From Hydractinia symbiolongicarpus (Eukaryota; Cnidaria; Hydrozoa; Anthoathecata; Hydractiniidae), in assembly GCF_029227915.1 (NCBI RefSeq), contig NC_079876.1, positions 20,770,001-20,834,000 of the forward strand: 64,000 nucleotides of DNA, read 5' to 3'. The position numbers were made by a program, and so were the translations under genes. Shown here piece by piece: positions 15,601-30,780 of this stretch. Position 1 is the first letter of the stretch. Every line of letters starts with the position of its first letter. Below the pieces are notes generated by a model. It did not search any database. It worked only from the letters and a program-made list of their open reading frames with translations, and was not told the origin of the DNA.

Positions 15601-16434
15601 CTAGTCCTTCTACTCTCAATGGACTACGACGTCTCAAGTCGTTTTCCATCGAGCCATGGCCTTACAACACTGTCAACTGCGTGCACAGGCCTCTAAAGGC
15701 TGTTATATGGCCTTTTGATGCCTAGTAAAGGTCTTACAGGTGAATCACATAGTTCCAAGTGCCCGCGCACGTTACGATGGGTGTAGTCCTTTCACTCTCA
15801 ATGTACTACGACGTCCCAATTCGTTTTCCATTGAGCCATGACGTTAGAACACTATCAGCTACGTGTACAGACCTCTAAATGCTGCTTTATGGCCTTTTGC
15901 CACCCAATAAAGTCCTTGCACGTAAAACACGTGCTTCCACGCGTTAGCGCAGGTTAACATCGGTCTATTGCTCCCACACTCAATGGACTAGGACGTCCCA
16001 AGTCGTTTTTCATTGCGCTATAGCCTTACAAAACCGTCAACTGGCTGTACAGATCTCTAAATGCTGTTATATGAACTTTGCCCGTCCAATAAAGGCCTTA
16101 TACGTTAAACACATGGTTGCATGAGTTTGCACACACAACCATCGGTCTATTCCCTCCACTCTCAATGGTCTACGTCGTCCAAAGTCTTTTTCCATCGAGC
16201 CATGCCCTTGCAACACCGTCAACTACGTGTACAGGCCTCTAAAGGCTGTTATATGGCCTTTTGCGGCCTAATAAACGCCTTACACGTAAAACACGTGCTT
16301 CCATGCGTTAGCGCAGGTTACCATCGGTCTAGTCCTTACACTCTTAGTGGTCTACGTCGTCCAAAGTCGTTTTTCAATGCGCCATAGACTTACAACACCG
16401 TCAACTACGAGTACAGGTCTCTAAATGCTGGTAT
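11675..16434. repeat. Tandem duplication of a 2,380-bp satellite block
   Basis: Bases about 11,675-14,054 are followed directly by a near-identical copy at about 14,055-16,434 (13 monomers). Rare variants in the first copy recur 2,380 bp later, for example the monomer shortened to ATGCGTTCGCACGTTACG at about 12,653 and 15,034, and the hybrid junction at 12,050 and 14,430. The seam at 14,050 is a fused monomer, as expected from unequal crossing-over. Confidence 0.85.
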
Positions 16435-19400
16435 ATGGGCTTTTGTCGACCAATAAAGGCCTTGCACGTAAAACATGTGCTCCCATGCGTTAGCGCAGGT
16501 TACCATCGGTCTAGTCCTTACACTCTTAGTGGTCTACGTCGTCCAAAGTCGTTTTTCAATGCGCCATAGACTTACAACACCGTCAACTACGAGTACAGGT
16601 CTCTAAATGCTGGTATATGGGCTTTTGTCGACCAATAAAGGCCTTGCACGTAAAACATGTGCTCCCATGCGTCTGCGCAGGTTACCGTCGGTCAATTACT
16701 TCCACACTTAATAGTCTACGTTGTCCAAAGTAGTTTTGCATTGCGCCATAGACTTACAACACCGTCAAGTACCTGTACACGCCTCTAAAGACCGTTATAT
16801 GGCCTTTTGACCCCTAAAAAAGGTCTTACACGTAAATCAAGTTGTTGCACGTGCCTGCGCAGGTTACCATCGGTCTATTCCTTCCACACTCATTGGACTA
16901 CGACGTCCCAAATCGTTTTTCAATGCGCCATAGACTTACAACACCATCAACAACGTGTACAGGCCTCTAAAGGCTGTTATATAGCATTTTGCGGCCTAAT
17001 AAAGGCCTTACACGTAAAACACGTGCTTTCATGCGTTCCCACATTACGATGGGTCTAGTCCTTCCACGCTCTTTTACTACGACGTCCCAATTCGTTCTCC
17101 ATCGAGCCATGACTTTAGAACACTGACAACTACGTGTACAGACCTCTAATGGCTGTTTTATGGCTTTTTGCAGCGTAATAAAGGCTTTACACGTAGAACA
17201 CGTGCTTCCATGCGTTAGCGCATCTTACCATCGGTCTATTCCTTCCACACTCAATGGACTACGATGTCCCAAGTCGTTTCTCACCGAGCCATGGTCCAAC
17301 AACACTGTGAACTACATGTACAGGCCTCTGAATGCTGTCATATGGCCTTTTGCCGCCCAATATAGGCCTTACACGTAAAACACGTCTTCCATGCGTTAGA
17401 GCAGGTTACCATTGGTTTATTCCTTCCACTCTCAATGGACTACTACGTGCTAAGTCACTTTCCAATGTGTCATAGCTTTGCAACACCGTCAACTACGTGC
17501 GCAGACCTTTAATGGCTGTTTTATGGCTTTTTGCAGCGTAATAAAGGTCTTACACGTAAAACACGAGATTCCATGTGCTAGCGAACGTTACCATGGGTCT
17601 AGTCCTTCTACTCTCGATGGACTAGGACGTCCCAAGTCCTTTTTCATTGCGCTATAGCCTTACAAAACAGTCAACTGCGTGCACAGGCCTCTAAAGGCTG
17701 TTATATGGCCTTTTGATGCCTAGTAAAGGTCTTACAGGTGAATCACATAGTTCCAAGTGCCCGCGCACGTTACGATGGGTGTAGTCCTTCCACTCTCAAT
17801 GTACTACGACGTCCCAATTCGTTTTCCATCGAGCCATGACGTTAGAACACTATCAGCTACGTGTACAGACCTCTAAATGCTGCTTTATGGCCTTTTGCCG
17901 CCCAATATAGGCCTTACACGTAAAACACGTCTTCCATGCGTTAGAGCAGGTTACCATTGGTTTATTCCTTCCACTCTCAATGGACTACTACGTGCTAAGT
18001 CACTTTCCAATGTGTCATAGCTTTGCAACACCGTCAACTACGTGCGCAGACCTTTAATGGCTGTTTTATGGCTTTTTGCAGCGTAATAAAGGTCTTACAC
18101 GTAAAACACGAGATTCCATGTGCTAGCGAACGTTACCATGGGTCTAGTCCTTCTACTCTCAATGGACTACGACGTCTCAAGTCGTTTTCCATCGAGCCAT
18201 GGCCTTACAACACTGTCAACTACGTGTACATGCCTCTAAAGGCTGTTATATGGCCTTTTGACGGCTGTAAAAGGTCTTACATGTAAATCACGTAGTTCGA
18301 CGTGCCTGCCCAGGTTACCATCGGTCTATTCCTTCCACTCTCAATGGACTTCGACGTCCCAAGTCGTACTCCATCGAGCCATGACATTACAACACTGTCA
18401 ACTACGTGTAGAGGCCTCTAAATGCTGTTATATGGCCTTTTGCAGCCTAATAAAAGCCTTACACGTAAAACACGTGTATCCATTTTCTAGCGCTGGTTAC
18501 AATCGTTCTATTCCTTCCACTCTCAATGGACTACGACATCCCAAACAGTACTCCATCGAGCCATGGCTTTACAACACTGTCAACTACGTGCATATGGATC
18601 TAAAAACTGTTTTATGGCCTTTTGCCGCACAATAAAGGCCTTTCACGTAGAACACGTGCTTCCATGCGTTAGCGCAGCTTACCATCGGTCTATTCCTTCC
18701 ACACTCAATGGACTACGATGTCCCAAGTCGTTTCACACCGAGCCATGGCCTTACAACACTGTCAACTACGTGTAAAGGCCTCTAAATGCTGTTATATGGC
18801 TTTTTGCAGCCTAATAAAAGCCTTACACGTAAAACACGTGTATCCATTTTCTAGCGCAGGTTACAATCCTTCTATTCCTTCCACTCTCAATGGACTACGA
18901 CGTTCCAAGTCGTTTTCCATCGAGCGATGGCCTTTCAACGCTGTCAACTACGTGTAAAGGCCTCTAAATGCTGTTATATGGCTTTTTGCAGCCTAATAAA
19001 AGCCTTACACGTCAAACACGTGTATCCATTTTCTAGCGCAGGTTACAATCGTTCTATTCCTTCCACTCTCAATGGACTACGACGTTCCAAGTCGTTTTCC
19101 ATCGAGCCATGGCCTTACAACACTGTCAACTACGTGTACATGCCTCTAAACACTGTTATATCGACTTTTGCAGCCTAGTAAAGGCCGTGCTCGTAATACA
19201 CGAGGTTCCACGGGCCCGCGCACGTTACCATGAGTCTAGTCCTTCCACTCTCAATAGACTACGACGTCCAAAGTCATTTTCCATTGCGCCATAGCCTTGC
19301 AATACCGCCAACTGCGTGTATAGGTTTCTTCTAACGGCTGTTATATAGCCTTTTGACGCCTAAAGAAAGTCTTACACGTAAGAAACGTGGTTCCACGTGC

Positions 19401-20020
19401 CTGCAAAGTTTATCATCAGTCTATTCCTTCCACACTCATTGGACTACGACGTCCCAAATCGTTTTTCAATGCGCCATAGACTTACAACACCGTCAACAAC
19501 GTGTACAGGCCTCTAAAGGCTGTTATATGGCCTTTTGTTGCCTAATAAACGCCTTGCACGTAAAACACGTGCTTCCATGTTTTAGCGCAGGTTACCATCG
19601 GTCTATTTCATCCACTCTTAATGGTCTACGTCGTCCAAAGTCATTTTCCATCGAGCCATGGCCTTACAACACCCTCAACTACGTGTACAGGCCACTAAAT
19701 GCTGTTATATGAGCTTTTGCCGACCAATAAAGGCCTTGCACGTAAAACACGTGCTTCCATGCGTTAGGGCAGGTTACCATCGGTCTAGTTCCTCACTCTC
19801 AATGGTCTACGTCGTCCAAAGTCGTTATCCAAAGCGCCATTGACTTACAACAGCGGCAACTACGTGTACAGGCCTCTAAAGGCCGTTATATGGCCTTTTG
19901 ACGCCTAGAAAAGGTCTTACACGTAAATCAAGTGGTTCCACGTGCCTGCGCAGGTTACCACCTGTCTATTCCGACCACTCTCAATGGTCTACGTCGCCCA
20001 AAGTCGTTTTCCATTGAGCC

Positions 20021-23000
20021 ATGGCCTTACAACACCATCAACTACGTGTACAGATCTCTAAATGCTGCTTTATGGCCTATTGCCGTTCAATAAAGTCCTT
20101 GCACGTTAAACACGTCCTTCCATGCGTTAGCGCAGGTTACCATCGGTCTATTCCTCCCACACTCAATGAAATAGGACGTCCCAAGTCCTTTTTCATTGTG
20201 CTATATGCCTTACAAAACCGACAACTGCGTGCACAGGCCTCTAAAGGCTGTTATATGGCCTTTTGATGCTTAGTAAAGGTCTTTCATGTGAATCACATAG
20301 TTGCGCGTGCCTGCGCAGGTTACCATCGGTCTATTCCTTCCACTCTCAATGGTCTACGTCGTCCAAAGTCATTTTCCATCGAGCCATGGCCTTACAACAC
20401 CCTCAACTACGTGTACAGGCCACTAAATGCTGTTATATGAGCTTTTGCCGACCAATAAAGGCCTTGCACGTAAAACACGTGCTTCCATGCGTTAGGGCAG
20501 GTTACCATCGGTCTAGTTCTTCCACTCTCAATGGTCTACGTCGTCCAAAGTCGTTATCCAAAGCGCCATTGACTTACAACACCGGCAAGTACGTGTACAG
20601 GCCTCTAAAGGCCGTTATATGGCCTTTTGACGCCTAGAAAAGGTCTTACACGTAAATCAAGTGGTTCCACGTGCCTGCGCAGGTTACCACCTGTCTATTC
20701 CGTCCACTCTCAATGGTCTACGTCGCCCAAAGTCGTTTTCCATTGAGCCATGGCCTTACAACACCATCAACTACGTGTACAGATCTCTAAATGCTGTTAT
20801 ATGGCCTTTTGCCTCTCAATAAAGGCCATACACGTTAAACACGTGGTTGCATGAGTTAGCACAGACAACCATCGGTCAATTCCGTCCACACTAAATAGTC
20901 TACGTTGTCCAAAGTACTTTTTCATTGTGCTATATGCCTTACAAAACCGACAACTGCGTGCACAGGCCTCTAAAGGCTGTTATATGGCCTTTTGATGCCT
21001 AGTAAAGGTCTCACAGGTGAATCACATAGTTCCACGTGCCCGCGCACGTTACGATGGGTCTAGTCTTGCCACTCTCATTGTATTACGACGTCCCAATTGG
21101 TTTTCCATCGAGCCATGACGTTAGAACACTGTCAAATACGTGTACAGACCACTGAATGCTGCTTTATGGCCTTTTGCCGCCCAATAAAGTCCTTACACGT
21201 AAAACACGTGCTTCCATGCGTTGGTGCAGGTTACCATCGGTCTAGTCCGTCCACTCTCAATGGTTTACGTCGTCAAAAGTCATTTTACATCGAGCCATGG
21301 CCTTACAACACCGTCAACTACGAGTACAGGTCTCTCAATGCGGTTATATGGACTTTTCCCGCCCAATAAAGACCTTATACGTTAAACACGTGGATGCATG
21401 AGTTAGCACAGACAACCATCGGTCAATTCCTTCCACACTAAATAGTCTACGTTGTCCAAAGTAGTTTTTCATTGTGCTACAGCCTTACAAAACCGTCAAC
21501 TGCGCGCACAGGCCTCTAAAGGCTGTTATATGGCCTTTTAATGCTTAGTAAAGGTCTTACATGTGAATCACATAGTTGCACGTGCCTGCGCAGGTTACCA
21601 TCGGTCAATTCCTTCCACTCTCAATGGTCTACGTCGTCCAAAGTCGTTTTTCATTGCGCTATAGCCTTAAAAGCCGTCAACTGCGTGCACAGGCCTCTAA
21701 AGGCTGTTATATCGCCTTTTGATGCCTAATAAAGATCTTACATGTAAATCACGTAGTTCCACGTGCCCGCGCACGTTGAACGATGTGTAGTCCTTCCACC
21801 CTCAATGGACTACGTCGTCCCAAGTCGTTTTCCATCGAGCCATGCCCTTGCAACACCGTCAACTGCATGTACAGGCCTCTAAAGGCTGTTACATGGCCTT
21901 TTCCCACACAATAAAATCCTTGCACGTAAAACACGTGCTTCCATGCGTTAGCGCAGGTTACCATCGGCCTATTCCTCCCACACTCAATGGACTAGGACGT
22001 CCCAAGTCCTTTTTCATTGCGCAATAGCCTTACAAAACCGTCAACTGCGTGCACAGGCCTCTAAAGGCCGTTATATATCCTTTTGACGCCTAAAAAAGGT
22101 CTAACACGTAAATCAAGTGGTTCCACGTGCCTGCGCAGGGTACCACCGGTCTATTCCGTCCACACTCTCAATGGTCTACGTCGTCCAAAGTCGTTATCCA
22201 AAGCGCCATTGACTTACAACACCGGCAACTACGTGTACAGGCCTCTAAAGGCCGTTATATGGCCTTTTGACGCCTAGAAAAGGTCTTACACGTAAATCAA
22301 GTGGTTCCACGTGCCTGCGCAGGTTACCACCTGTCTATTCCGTCCACTCTCAATGGTCTACGTCGCCCAAAGTCGTTTTCCATTGAGCCATGGCCTTACA
22401 ACACCATCAACTACGTGTACAGATCTCTAAATGCTGCTTTATGGCCTATTGCCGTTCAATAAAGTCCTTGCACGTTAAACACGTCCTTCCATGCGTTAGC
22501 GCAGGTTACCATCGGTCTATTCCTCCCACACTCAATGAAATAGGACGTCCCAAGTCCTTTTTCATTGTGCTATATGCCTTACAAAACCGACAACTGCGTG
22601 CACAGGCCTCTAAAGGCTGTTATATGGCCTTTTGATGCTTAGTAAAGGTCTTTCATGTGAATCACATAGTTGCGCGTGCCTGCGCAGGTTACCATCGGTC
22701 TATTCCTTCCACTCTCAATGGTCTACGTCGTCCAAAGTCATTTTCCATCGAGCCATGGCCTTACAACACCCTCAACTACGTGTACAGGCCACTAAATGCT
22801 GTTATATGAGCTTTTGCCGACCAATAAAGGCCTTGCACGTAAAACACGTGCTTCCATGCGTTAGGGCAGGTTACCATCGGTCTAGTTCTTCCACTCTCAA
22901 TGGTCTACGTCGTCCAAAGTCGTTATCCAAAGCGCCATTGACTTACAACACCGGCAAGTACGTGTACAGGCCTCTAAAGGCCGTTATATGGCCTTTTGAC

Positions 23001-26000
23001 GCCTAGAAAAGGTCTTACACGTAAATCAAGTGGTTCCACGTGCCTGCGCAGGTTACCACCTGTCTATTCCGTCCACTCTCAATGGTCTACGTCGCCCAAA
23101 GTCGTTTTCCATTGAGCCATGGCCTTACAACACCATCAACTACGTGTACAGATCTCTAAATGCTGTTATATGGCCTTTTGCCTCTCAATAAAGGCCATAC
23201 ACGTTAAACACGTGGTTGCATGAGTTAGCACAGACAACCATCGGTCAATTCCGTCCACACTAAATAGTCTACGTTGTCCAAAGTACTTTTTCATTGTGCT
23301 ATATGCCTTACAAAACCGACAACTGCGTGCACAGGCCTCTAAAGGCTGTTATATGGCCTTTTGATGCTTAGTAAAGGTCTTACATGTGAATCACATAGTT
23401 GCGCGTGCCTGCGCAGGTTACCATCGGTCTATTCCTTCCACTCTCAATGGTCTACGTCGTCCAAAGTCATTTTCCATCGAGCCATGGCCTTACAACACCC
23501 TCAACTACGTGTACAGGTTTCTCAATGCTGTTATATAGACTTTTCCCGCCCAATAAAGGCCTCATACGTTAAACACCTGGTTGCATGAGTTAGCACAGGT
23601 TACCATCGGTCTAGTCCTTCCACTCTCAATGGTCTACGTCGTCCAAAGTCGTTTTTCATTGCGCCATAGACTTACAACACCGTCAACTGCGTGCACAGGC
23701 CTCTAAAGGCTGTTATATGGCCTTTTGATGCCTAGTAAAGGTCTCACAGGTGAATCACATAGTTCCACGTGCCCGCGCACGTTACGATGGGTCTAGTCTT
23801 GCCACTCTCATTGTATTACGACGTCCCAATTGGTTTTCCATCGAGCCATGACGTTAGAACACTGTCAAATACGTGTACAGACCACTGAATGCTGCTTTAT
23901 GGCCTTTTGCCGCCCAATAAAGTCCTTACACGTAAAACACGTGCTTCCATGCGTTGGTGCAGGTTACCATCGGTCTAGTCCGTCCACTCTCAATGGTTTA
24001 CGTCGTCAAAAGTCATTTTACATCGAGCCATGGCCTTACAACACCGTCAACTACGAGTACAGGTCTCTCAATGCGGTTATATGGACTTTTCCCGCCCAAT
24101 AAAGACCTTATACGTTAAACACGTGGATGCATGAGTTAGCACAGACAACCATCGGTCAATTCCTTCCACACTAAATAGTCTACGTTGTCCAAAGTAGTTT
24201 TTCATTGTGCTACAGCCTTACAAAACCGTCAACTGCGCGCACAGGCCTCTAAAGGCTGTTATATGGCCTTTTAATGCTTAGTAAAGGTCTTACATGTGAA
24301 TCACATAGTTGCACGTGCCTGCGCAGGTTACCATCGGTCAATTCCTTCCACTCTCAATGGTCTACGTCGTCCAAAGTCGTTTTTCATTGCGCTATAGCCT
24401 TAAAAGCCGTCAACTGCGTGCACAGGCCTCTAAAGGCTGTTATATCGCCTTTTGATGCCTAATAAAGATCTTACATGTAAATCACGTAGTTCCACGTGCC
24501 CGCGCACGTTGAACGATGTGTAGTCCTTCCACCCTCAATGGACTACGTCGTCCCAAGTCGTTTTCCATCGAGCCATGCCCTTGCAACACCGTCAACTGCA
24601 TGTACAGGCCTCTAAAGGCTGTTACATGGCCTTTTCCCACACAATAAAATCCTTGCACGTAAAACACGTGCTTCCATGCGTTAGCGCAGGTTACCATCGG
24701 CCTATTCCTCCCACACTCAATGGACTAGGACGTCCCAAGTCCTTTTTCATTGCGCAATAGCCTTACAAAACCGTCAACTGCGTGCACAGGCCTCTAAAGG
24801 CCGTTATATATCCTTTTGACGCCTAAAAAAGGTCTAACACGTAAATCAAGTGGTTCCACGTGCCTGCGCAGGGTACCACCGGTCTATTCCGTCCACACTC
24901 TCAATGGTCTACGTCGTCCAAAGTCGTTATCCAAAGCGCCATTGACTTACAACACCGGCAACTACGTGTACAGGCCTCTAAAGGCCGTTATATGGCCTTT
25001 TGACGCCTAGAAAAGGTCTTACACGTAAATCAAGTGGTTCCACGTGCCTGCGCAGGTTACCACCTGTCTATTCCGTCCACTCTCAATGGTCTACGTCGCC
25101 CAAAGTCGTTTTCCATTGAGCCATGGCCTTACAACACCATCAACTACGTGTACAGATCTCTAAATGCTGCTTTATGGCCTATTGCCGTTCAATAAAGTCC
25201 TTGCACGTTAAACACGTCCTTCCATGCGTTAGCGCAGGTTACCATCGGTCTATTCCTCCCACACTCAATGAAATAGGACGTCCCAAGTCCTTTTTCATTG
25301 TGCTATATGCCTTACAAAACCGACAACTGCGTGCACAGGCCTCTAAAGGCTGTTATATGGCCTTTTGATGCTTAGTAAAGGTCTTTCATGTGAATCACAT
25401 AGTTGCGCGTGCCTGCGCAGGTTACCATCGGTCTATTCCTTCCACTCTCAATGGTCTACGTCGTCCAAAGTCATTTTCCATCGAGCCATGGCCTTACAAC
25501 ACCCTCAACTACGTGTACAGGCCACTAAATGCTGTTATATGAGCTTTTGCCGACCAATAAAGGCCTTGCACGTAAAACACGTGCTTCCATGCGTTAGGGC
25601 AGGTTACCATCGGTCTAGTTCTTCCACTCTCAATGGTCTACGTCGTCCAAAGTCGTTATCCAAAGCGCCATTGACTTACAACACCGGCAAGTACGTGTAC
25701 AGGCCTCTAAAGGCCGTTATATGGCCTTTTGACGCCTAGAAAAGGTCTTACACGTAAATCAAGTGGTTCCACGTGCCTGCGCAGGTTACCACCTGTCTAT
25801 TCCGTCCACTCTCAATGGTCTACGTCGCCCAAAGTCGTTTTCCATTGAGCCATGGCCTTACAACACCATCAACTACGTGTACAGATCTCTAAATGCTGTT
25901 ATATGGCCTTTTGCCTCTCAATAAAGGCCATACACGTTAAACACGTGGTTGCATGAGTTAGCACAGACAACCATCGGTCAATTCCGTCCACACTAAATAG

Positions 26001-27640
26001 TCTACGTTGTCCAAAGTACTTTTTCATTGTGCTATATGCCTTACAAAACCGACAACTGCGTGCACAGGCCTCTAAAGGCTGTTATATGGCCTTTTGATGC
26101 TTAGTAAAGGTCTTACATGTGAATCACATAGTTGCGCGTGCCTGCGCAGGTTACCATCGGTCTATTCCTTCCACTCTCAATGGTCTACGTCGTCCAAAGT
26201 CATTTTCCATCGAGCCATGGCCTTACAACACCCTCAACTACGTGTACAGGTTTCTCAATGCTGTTATATAGACTTTTCCCGCCCAATAAAGGCCTTATAC
26301 GTTAAACACCTGGTTGCATGAGTTAGCACAGGTTACCATCGGTCTAGTCCTTCCACTCTCAATGGTCTACGTCGTCCAAAGTCGTTTTTCATTGCGCCAT
26401 AGACTTACAACACCGTCAACTGCGTGCACAGGCCTCTAAAGGCTGTTATATGGCCTTTTGATGCCTAGTAAAGGTCTCACAGGTGAATCACATAGTTCCA
26501 CGTGCCCGCGCACGTTACGATGGGTCTAGTCTTGCCACTCTCATTGTATTACGACGTCCCAATTGGTTTTCCATCGAGCCATGACGTTAGAACACTGTCA
26601 AATACGTGTACAGACCACTGAATGCTGCTTTATGGCCTTTAGCCGCCCAATAAAGTCCTTACACGTAAAACACGTGCTTCCATGCGTTGGTGCAGGTTAC
26701 CATCGGTCTAGTCCGTCCACTCTCAATGGTTTACGTCGTCAAAAGTCATTTTACATCGAGCCATGGCCTTACAACACCGTCAACTACGAGTACAGGTCTC
26801 TCAATGCGGTTATATGGACTTTTCCCGCCCAATAAAGACCTTATACGTTAAACACGTGGATGCATGAGTTAGCACAGACAACCATCGGTCAATTCCTTCC
26901 ACACTAAATAGTCTACGTTGTCCAAAGTAGTTTTTCATTGTGCTACAGCCTTACAAAACCGTCAACTGCGCGCACAGGCCTCTAAAGGCTGTTATATGGC
27001 CTTTTAATGCTTAGTAAAGGTCTTACATGTGAATCACATAGTTGCACGTGCCTGCGCAGGTTACCATCGGTCAATTCCTTCCACTCTCAATGGTCTACGT
27101 CGTCCAAAGTCGTTTTTCATTGCGCTATAGCCTTAAAAGCCGTCAACTGCGTGCACAGGCCTCTAAAGGCTGTTATATCGCCTTTTGATGCCTAATAAAG
27201 ATCTTACATGTAAATCACGTAGTTCCACGTGCCCGCGCACGTTGAACGATGTGTAGTCCTTCCACCCTCAATGGACTACGTCGTCCCAAGTCGTTTTCCA
27301 TCGAGCCATGCCCTTGCAACACCGTCAACTGCATGTACAGGCCTCTAAAGGCTGTTACATGGCCTTTTCCCACACAATAAAATCCTTGCACGTAAAACAC
27401 GTGCTTCCATGCGTTAGCGCAGGTTACCATTGGCCTATTCCTCCCACACTCAATGGACTAGGACGTCCCAAGTCCTTTTTCATTGCGCAATAGCCTTACA
27501 AAACCGTCAACTGCGTGCACAGGCCTCTAAAGGCCGTTATATATCCTTTTGACGCCTAAAAAAGGTCTAACACGTAAATCAAGTGGTTCCACGTGCCTGC
27601 GCAGGGTACCACCGGTCTATTCCGTCCACACTCTCAATGG
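20021..27640. repeat. Higher-order repeat of 15 monomers (2,733 bp), near-perfect copies
   Basis: Blocks starting near 20,021, 22,390 and 25,123 are almost identical. The first spans 2,369 bp (13 monomers). The second spans 2,733 bp (15 monomers), and the third follows the same pattern until about 27,640, where its monomer type switches. The length difference is exactly two monomers (364 bp) inserted after about 23,340. Only a few substitutions separate the later copies, for example CTTTTGCCGCC versus CTTTAGCCGCC at 26,641. This is the most recently amplified part of the window. Confidence 0.87.
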
Positions 27641-27914
27641 TCTACGTCGTCCAAAGTCGTTTTCCATCGAGCCATGCCCTTGCAACACCGTCAACTACGT
27701 GTACAGGCCACTAAATGCTGTTATATGGGCTTTTGCCGACCAATAAAGGCCTTGCACGTAAAACACGTGCTTCCATGCGTTCGCGCAGGTTACCATCGGT
27801 CTAGTTCTTCCACTCTCAATGGTCTACGTCGTCCAAAGTCGTTATCCAAAGCGCCATAGACTTACAACACCGGCAACTACGTGTACAAGCCTCTAAAGGC
27901 CGTTATATGGCCTT

Positions 27915-29050
27915 TTGACGCCTAGAAAAGGTCTTACACGTAAATCAAGTGGTTCAACGTGCCTGCGCAGGTTACCACCTGTCTATTCCGTCCACTCTAA
28001 ATGGTCTACGTCGTCCAAAGTCGTTTTCCATCGAGCCATGCCCTTGCAACACCGTCAACTACGTGTACAGGCCTCTAAAGGCTGTTATATGGCCTTTGCG
28101 GCCTAATAAACGCCTTACACGTAAAACACGTGCTTCCATGCGTTAGCGCAGGTTACCATCGGTCTATTCCTTCCACACTCATTGGACTACGACGTCCCAA
28201 ATCGTTTTTCAATGCGCCATAGACTTACAACACCGCCAACAACGTGTACAGGCCTCTAAAGGCCGGTATATGTCCTTTTGACGCCTAAAAAGGTCTTACA
28301 TGTGAATCACATAGTTGCACGTGCCTGCGCAGGTTACCATCGGTCTATTCCTTCCACTCTCAATAGTCTACGTCGTCCAAAGTCTTTTTCCATCGAGCCA
28401 TGACTTTACAACACCCTTAACTACGTGTACAGGCCACTAAATGCTGTTATATGGGCTTTTGCCGACCAATAAAGGCCTTGCACGTAAAACACGTGCTTCC
28501 ATGCGTTAGCGCAGGTTACCATCGGTCTAGTTCTTCCACTCTCAATGGTCTACGTCGTCCAAAGTCGTTATCCAAAGCGCCATAGACTTTCAACACCGGC
28601 AACTACGTGTACAGGCCTCTAAAGGCCGTTATATGGCCTTTTGACGCCTAGAAAAGGTCTTACACGTAAATCAAGTGGTTCGACGTGCCTGCGCAGGTTA
28701 CCACCTGTCTATTCCGTCCACTCTAAATGGTCTACGTCGTCCAAAGTCGTTTTCCATCGAGCCATGCCCTTGCAACACCGTCAACTACGTGTACAGGCCT
28801 CTAAAGGCTGTTATATGGCCTTTGCGGCCTAATAAACGCCTTACACGTAAAACACGTGCTTCCATGCGTTAGCGCAGGTTACCATCGGTCTATTCCTTCC
28901 ACACTCATTGGACTACGACGTCCCAAATCGTTTTTCAATGCGCCATAGACTTACAACACCGCCAACAACGTGTACAGGCCTCTAAATGCCGGTATATGTC
29001 CTTTTGACGCCTAAAAAGGTCTTACATGTGAATCACATAGTTGCACGTGC
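27915..29050. repeat. Four-monomer satellite duplication (726 bp offset)
   Basis: Monomers starting at about 27,915 recur at about 28,641 with the same shortened TATATGGCCTTTGCGG box and the same neighbouring variants. The offset is 726 bp. Confidence 0.75.
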
Positions 29051-30780
29051 CTGCGCAGGTTACCATCGGTCTATTCCTTCCACTCTCAATGGTCTACGTC
29101 GTCCAAAGTCTTTTTCCATCGAGCCATGACTTTAGAACACCGTCAACTACGTGTACAGGTCTCTAAATGCTGTTATATGGCCTTTTGCCTCTCAATAAAG
29201 GCCATACACGTAAAACACGTGCTTTCATGCGTTAGCGCATGTTACCATCGGTATATTCCTTCCACACTCATTGGACTACGACGTCCAAAGTCGTTTTTCA
29301 TTGCGACATAGTCTTACAACACCGTCATCTACGTGTACAGGCCTCTAAAGGCCGTTATGTGGCCTCTTGACGCCTAAAAAGGGTCTCACACGTAAATCAA
29401 GTGGCTCTACGTGCCTGCGCAGGTTACCATCGGCCTATTCCTCCCACACTCAATGGACTAGGACGTCCCAAGTCCTTTTTCATTGCGCAATAGCCTTACA
29501 AAACCGTCAACTGCGTGCACAGGCCTCTAAAGGCCGTTATATGACCTTTTGACGCCTAAAAAAGGTCTAACACGTAAATCAAGTGGTTCCATGTGCCTGC
29601 GCAGGGTACCACCGGTCTATTCCGTCTACTCTCAATGGTCTACGTCGTCCAAAGTCATTTTCCATCAAGCCATGGCCTTACAACACCCTCAACTACGTGT
29701 ACAGGTCTCTCAATGCTGTTATATAGACTTTTCCCGCCCAATAAAGGCCTTATACGTTAAACACCTAGTTGCATGAGTTAGCACAGGTTACCATCGGCCT
29801 AGTCCTTCCACTCTCAATGGTCTACGTCGTCCAAAGTCGTTTTTTATTGCGCCATAGACTTACAACACCGTCAACTGCGTGCACAGGCCTCTAAAGGCTG
29901 TTATATGGCCTTTTGATGCCTAGTAAAGGTCTTACAGGTGAATCACATAGTTCCACGTGCCCGCGCACGTTACGATGGGTCTAGTCTTTCCACTCTCATT
30001 GTATTACGACGTCCCAATTGGTTTTCCATCGAGCCATGACGTTAGAACACTGTCAAATACGTGTACAGACCACTGAATGCTGCTTTATGGCCTTTTGCCG
30101 CCCAATAAAGGCCTTATACGTTAAACACGTGGTTGCATGAGTTAGCACAGACAACCATCGGTCTATTCCGTTCCACACTAAATAGTCTACGTTGTCCAAA
30201 GTAGTTTTTCATTGTGGTACAGCCTTACAAAACTGTCAACTGCGTGCACAGGCCTCTAAAGGCTGTTATATGGCCTTTTAATGCTTAGTAAAGGTCTTAC
30301 ATGTGAATCACATAGTTGCACGTGCCTGCACAGGTTACCATCAGTCAATTCCTTCCACTCTCAATGGTCTACGTCGTCCAAAGTCGTTTTTCATTGCGCT
30401 ATAGCCTTAAAAGCCGTCAACTGCGTGCACAGGCCTCTAAAGGCTGTTATATCGCCTTTTGATGCCTAATAAAGATCTTACATGTGAATCACGTAGTTCC
30501 ACGTGCCTGCGCACGTTGAACGATGTGTAGTCCTTCCACCCTCAATGGACTACGTCGTCCCAAGTCGTTTTCCATCGAGCCATGCCCTTGCAACACCGTC
30601 AACTGCATGTACAGGCCTCTAAAGGCTGTTACATGGCCTTTTCCTACACAATAAAATCCTTGCACGTAAAACACGTGCTTCCATGCGTTAGCGCAGGTTA
30701 CCATCGGCCTATTCCTCCCACACTCAATGGACTAGGACGTCCCAAGTCCTTTTTCATTGCGCAATAGCCTTACAAAACCG

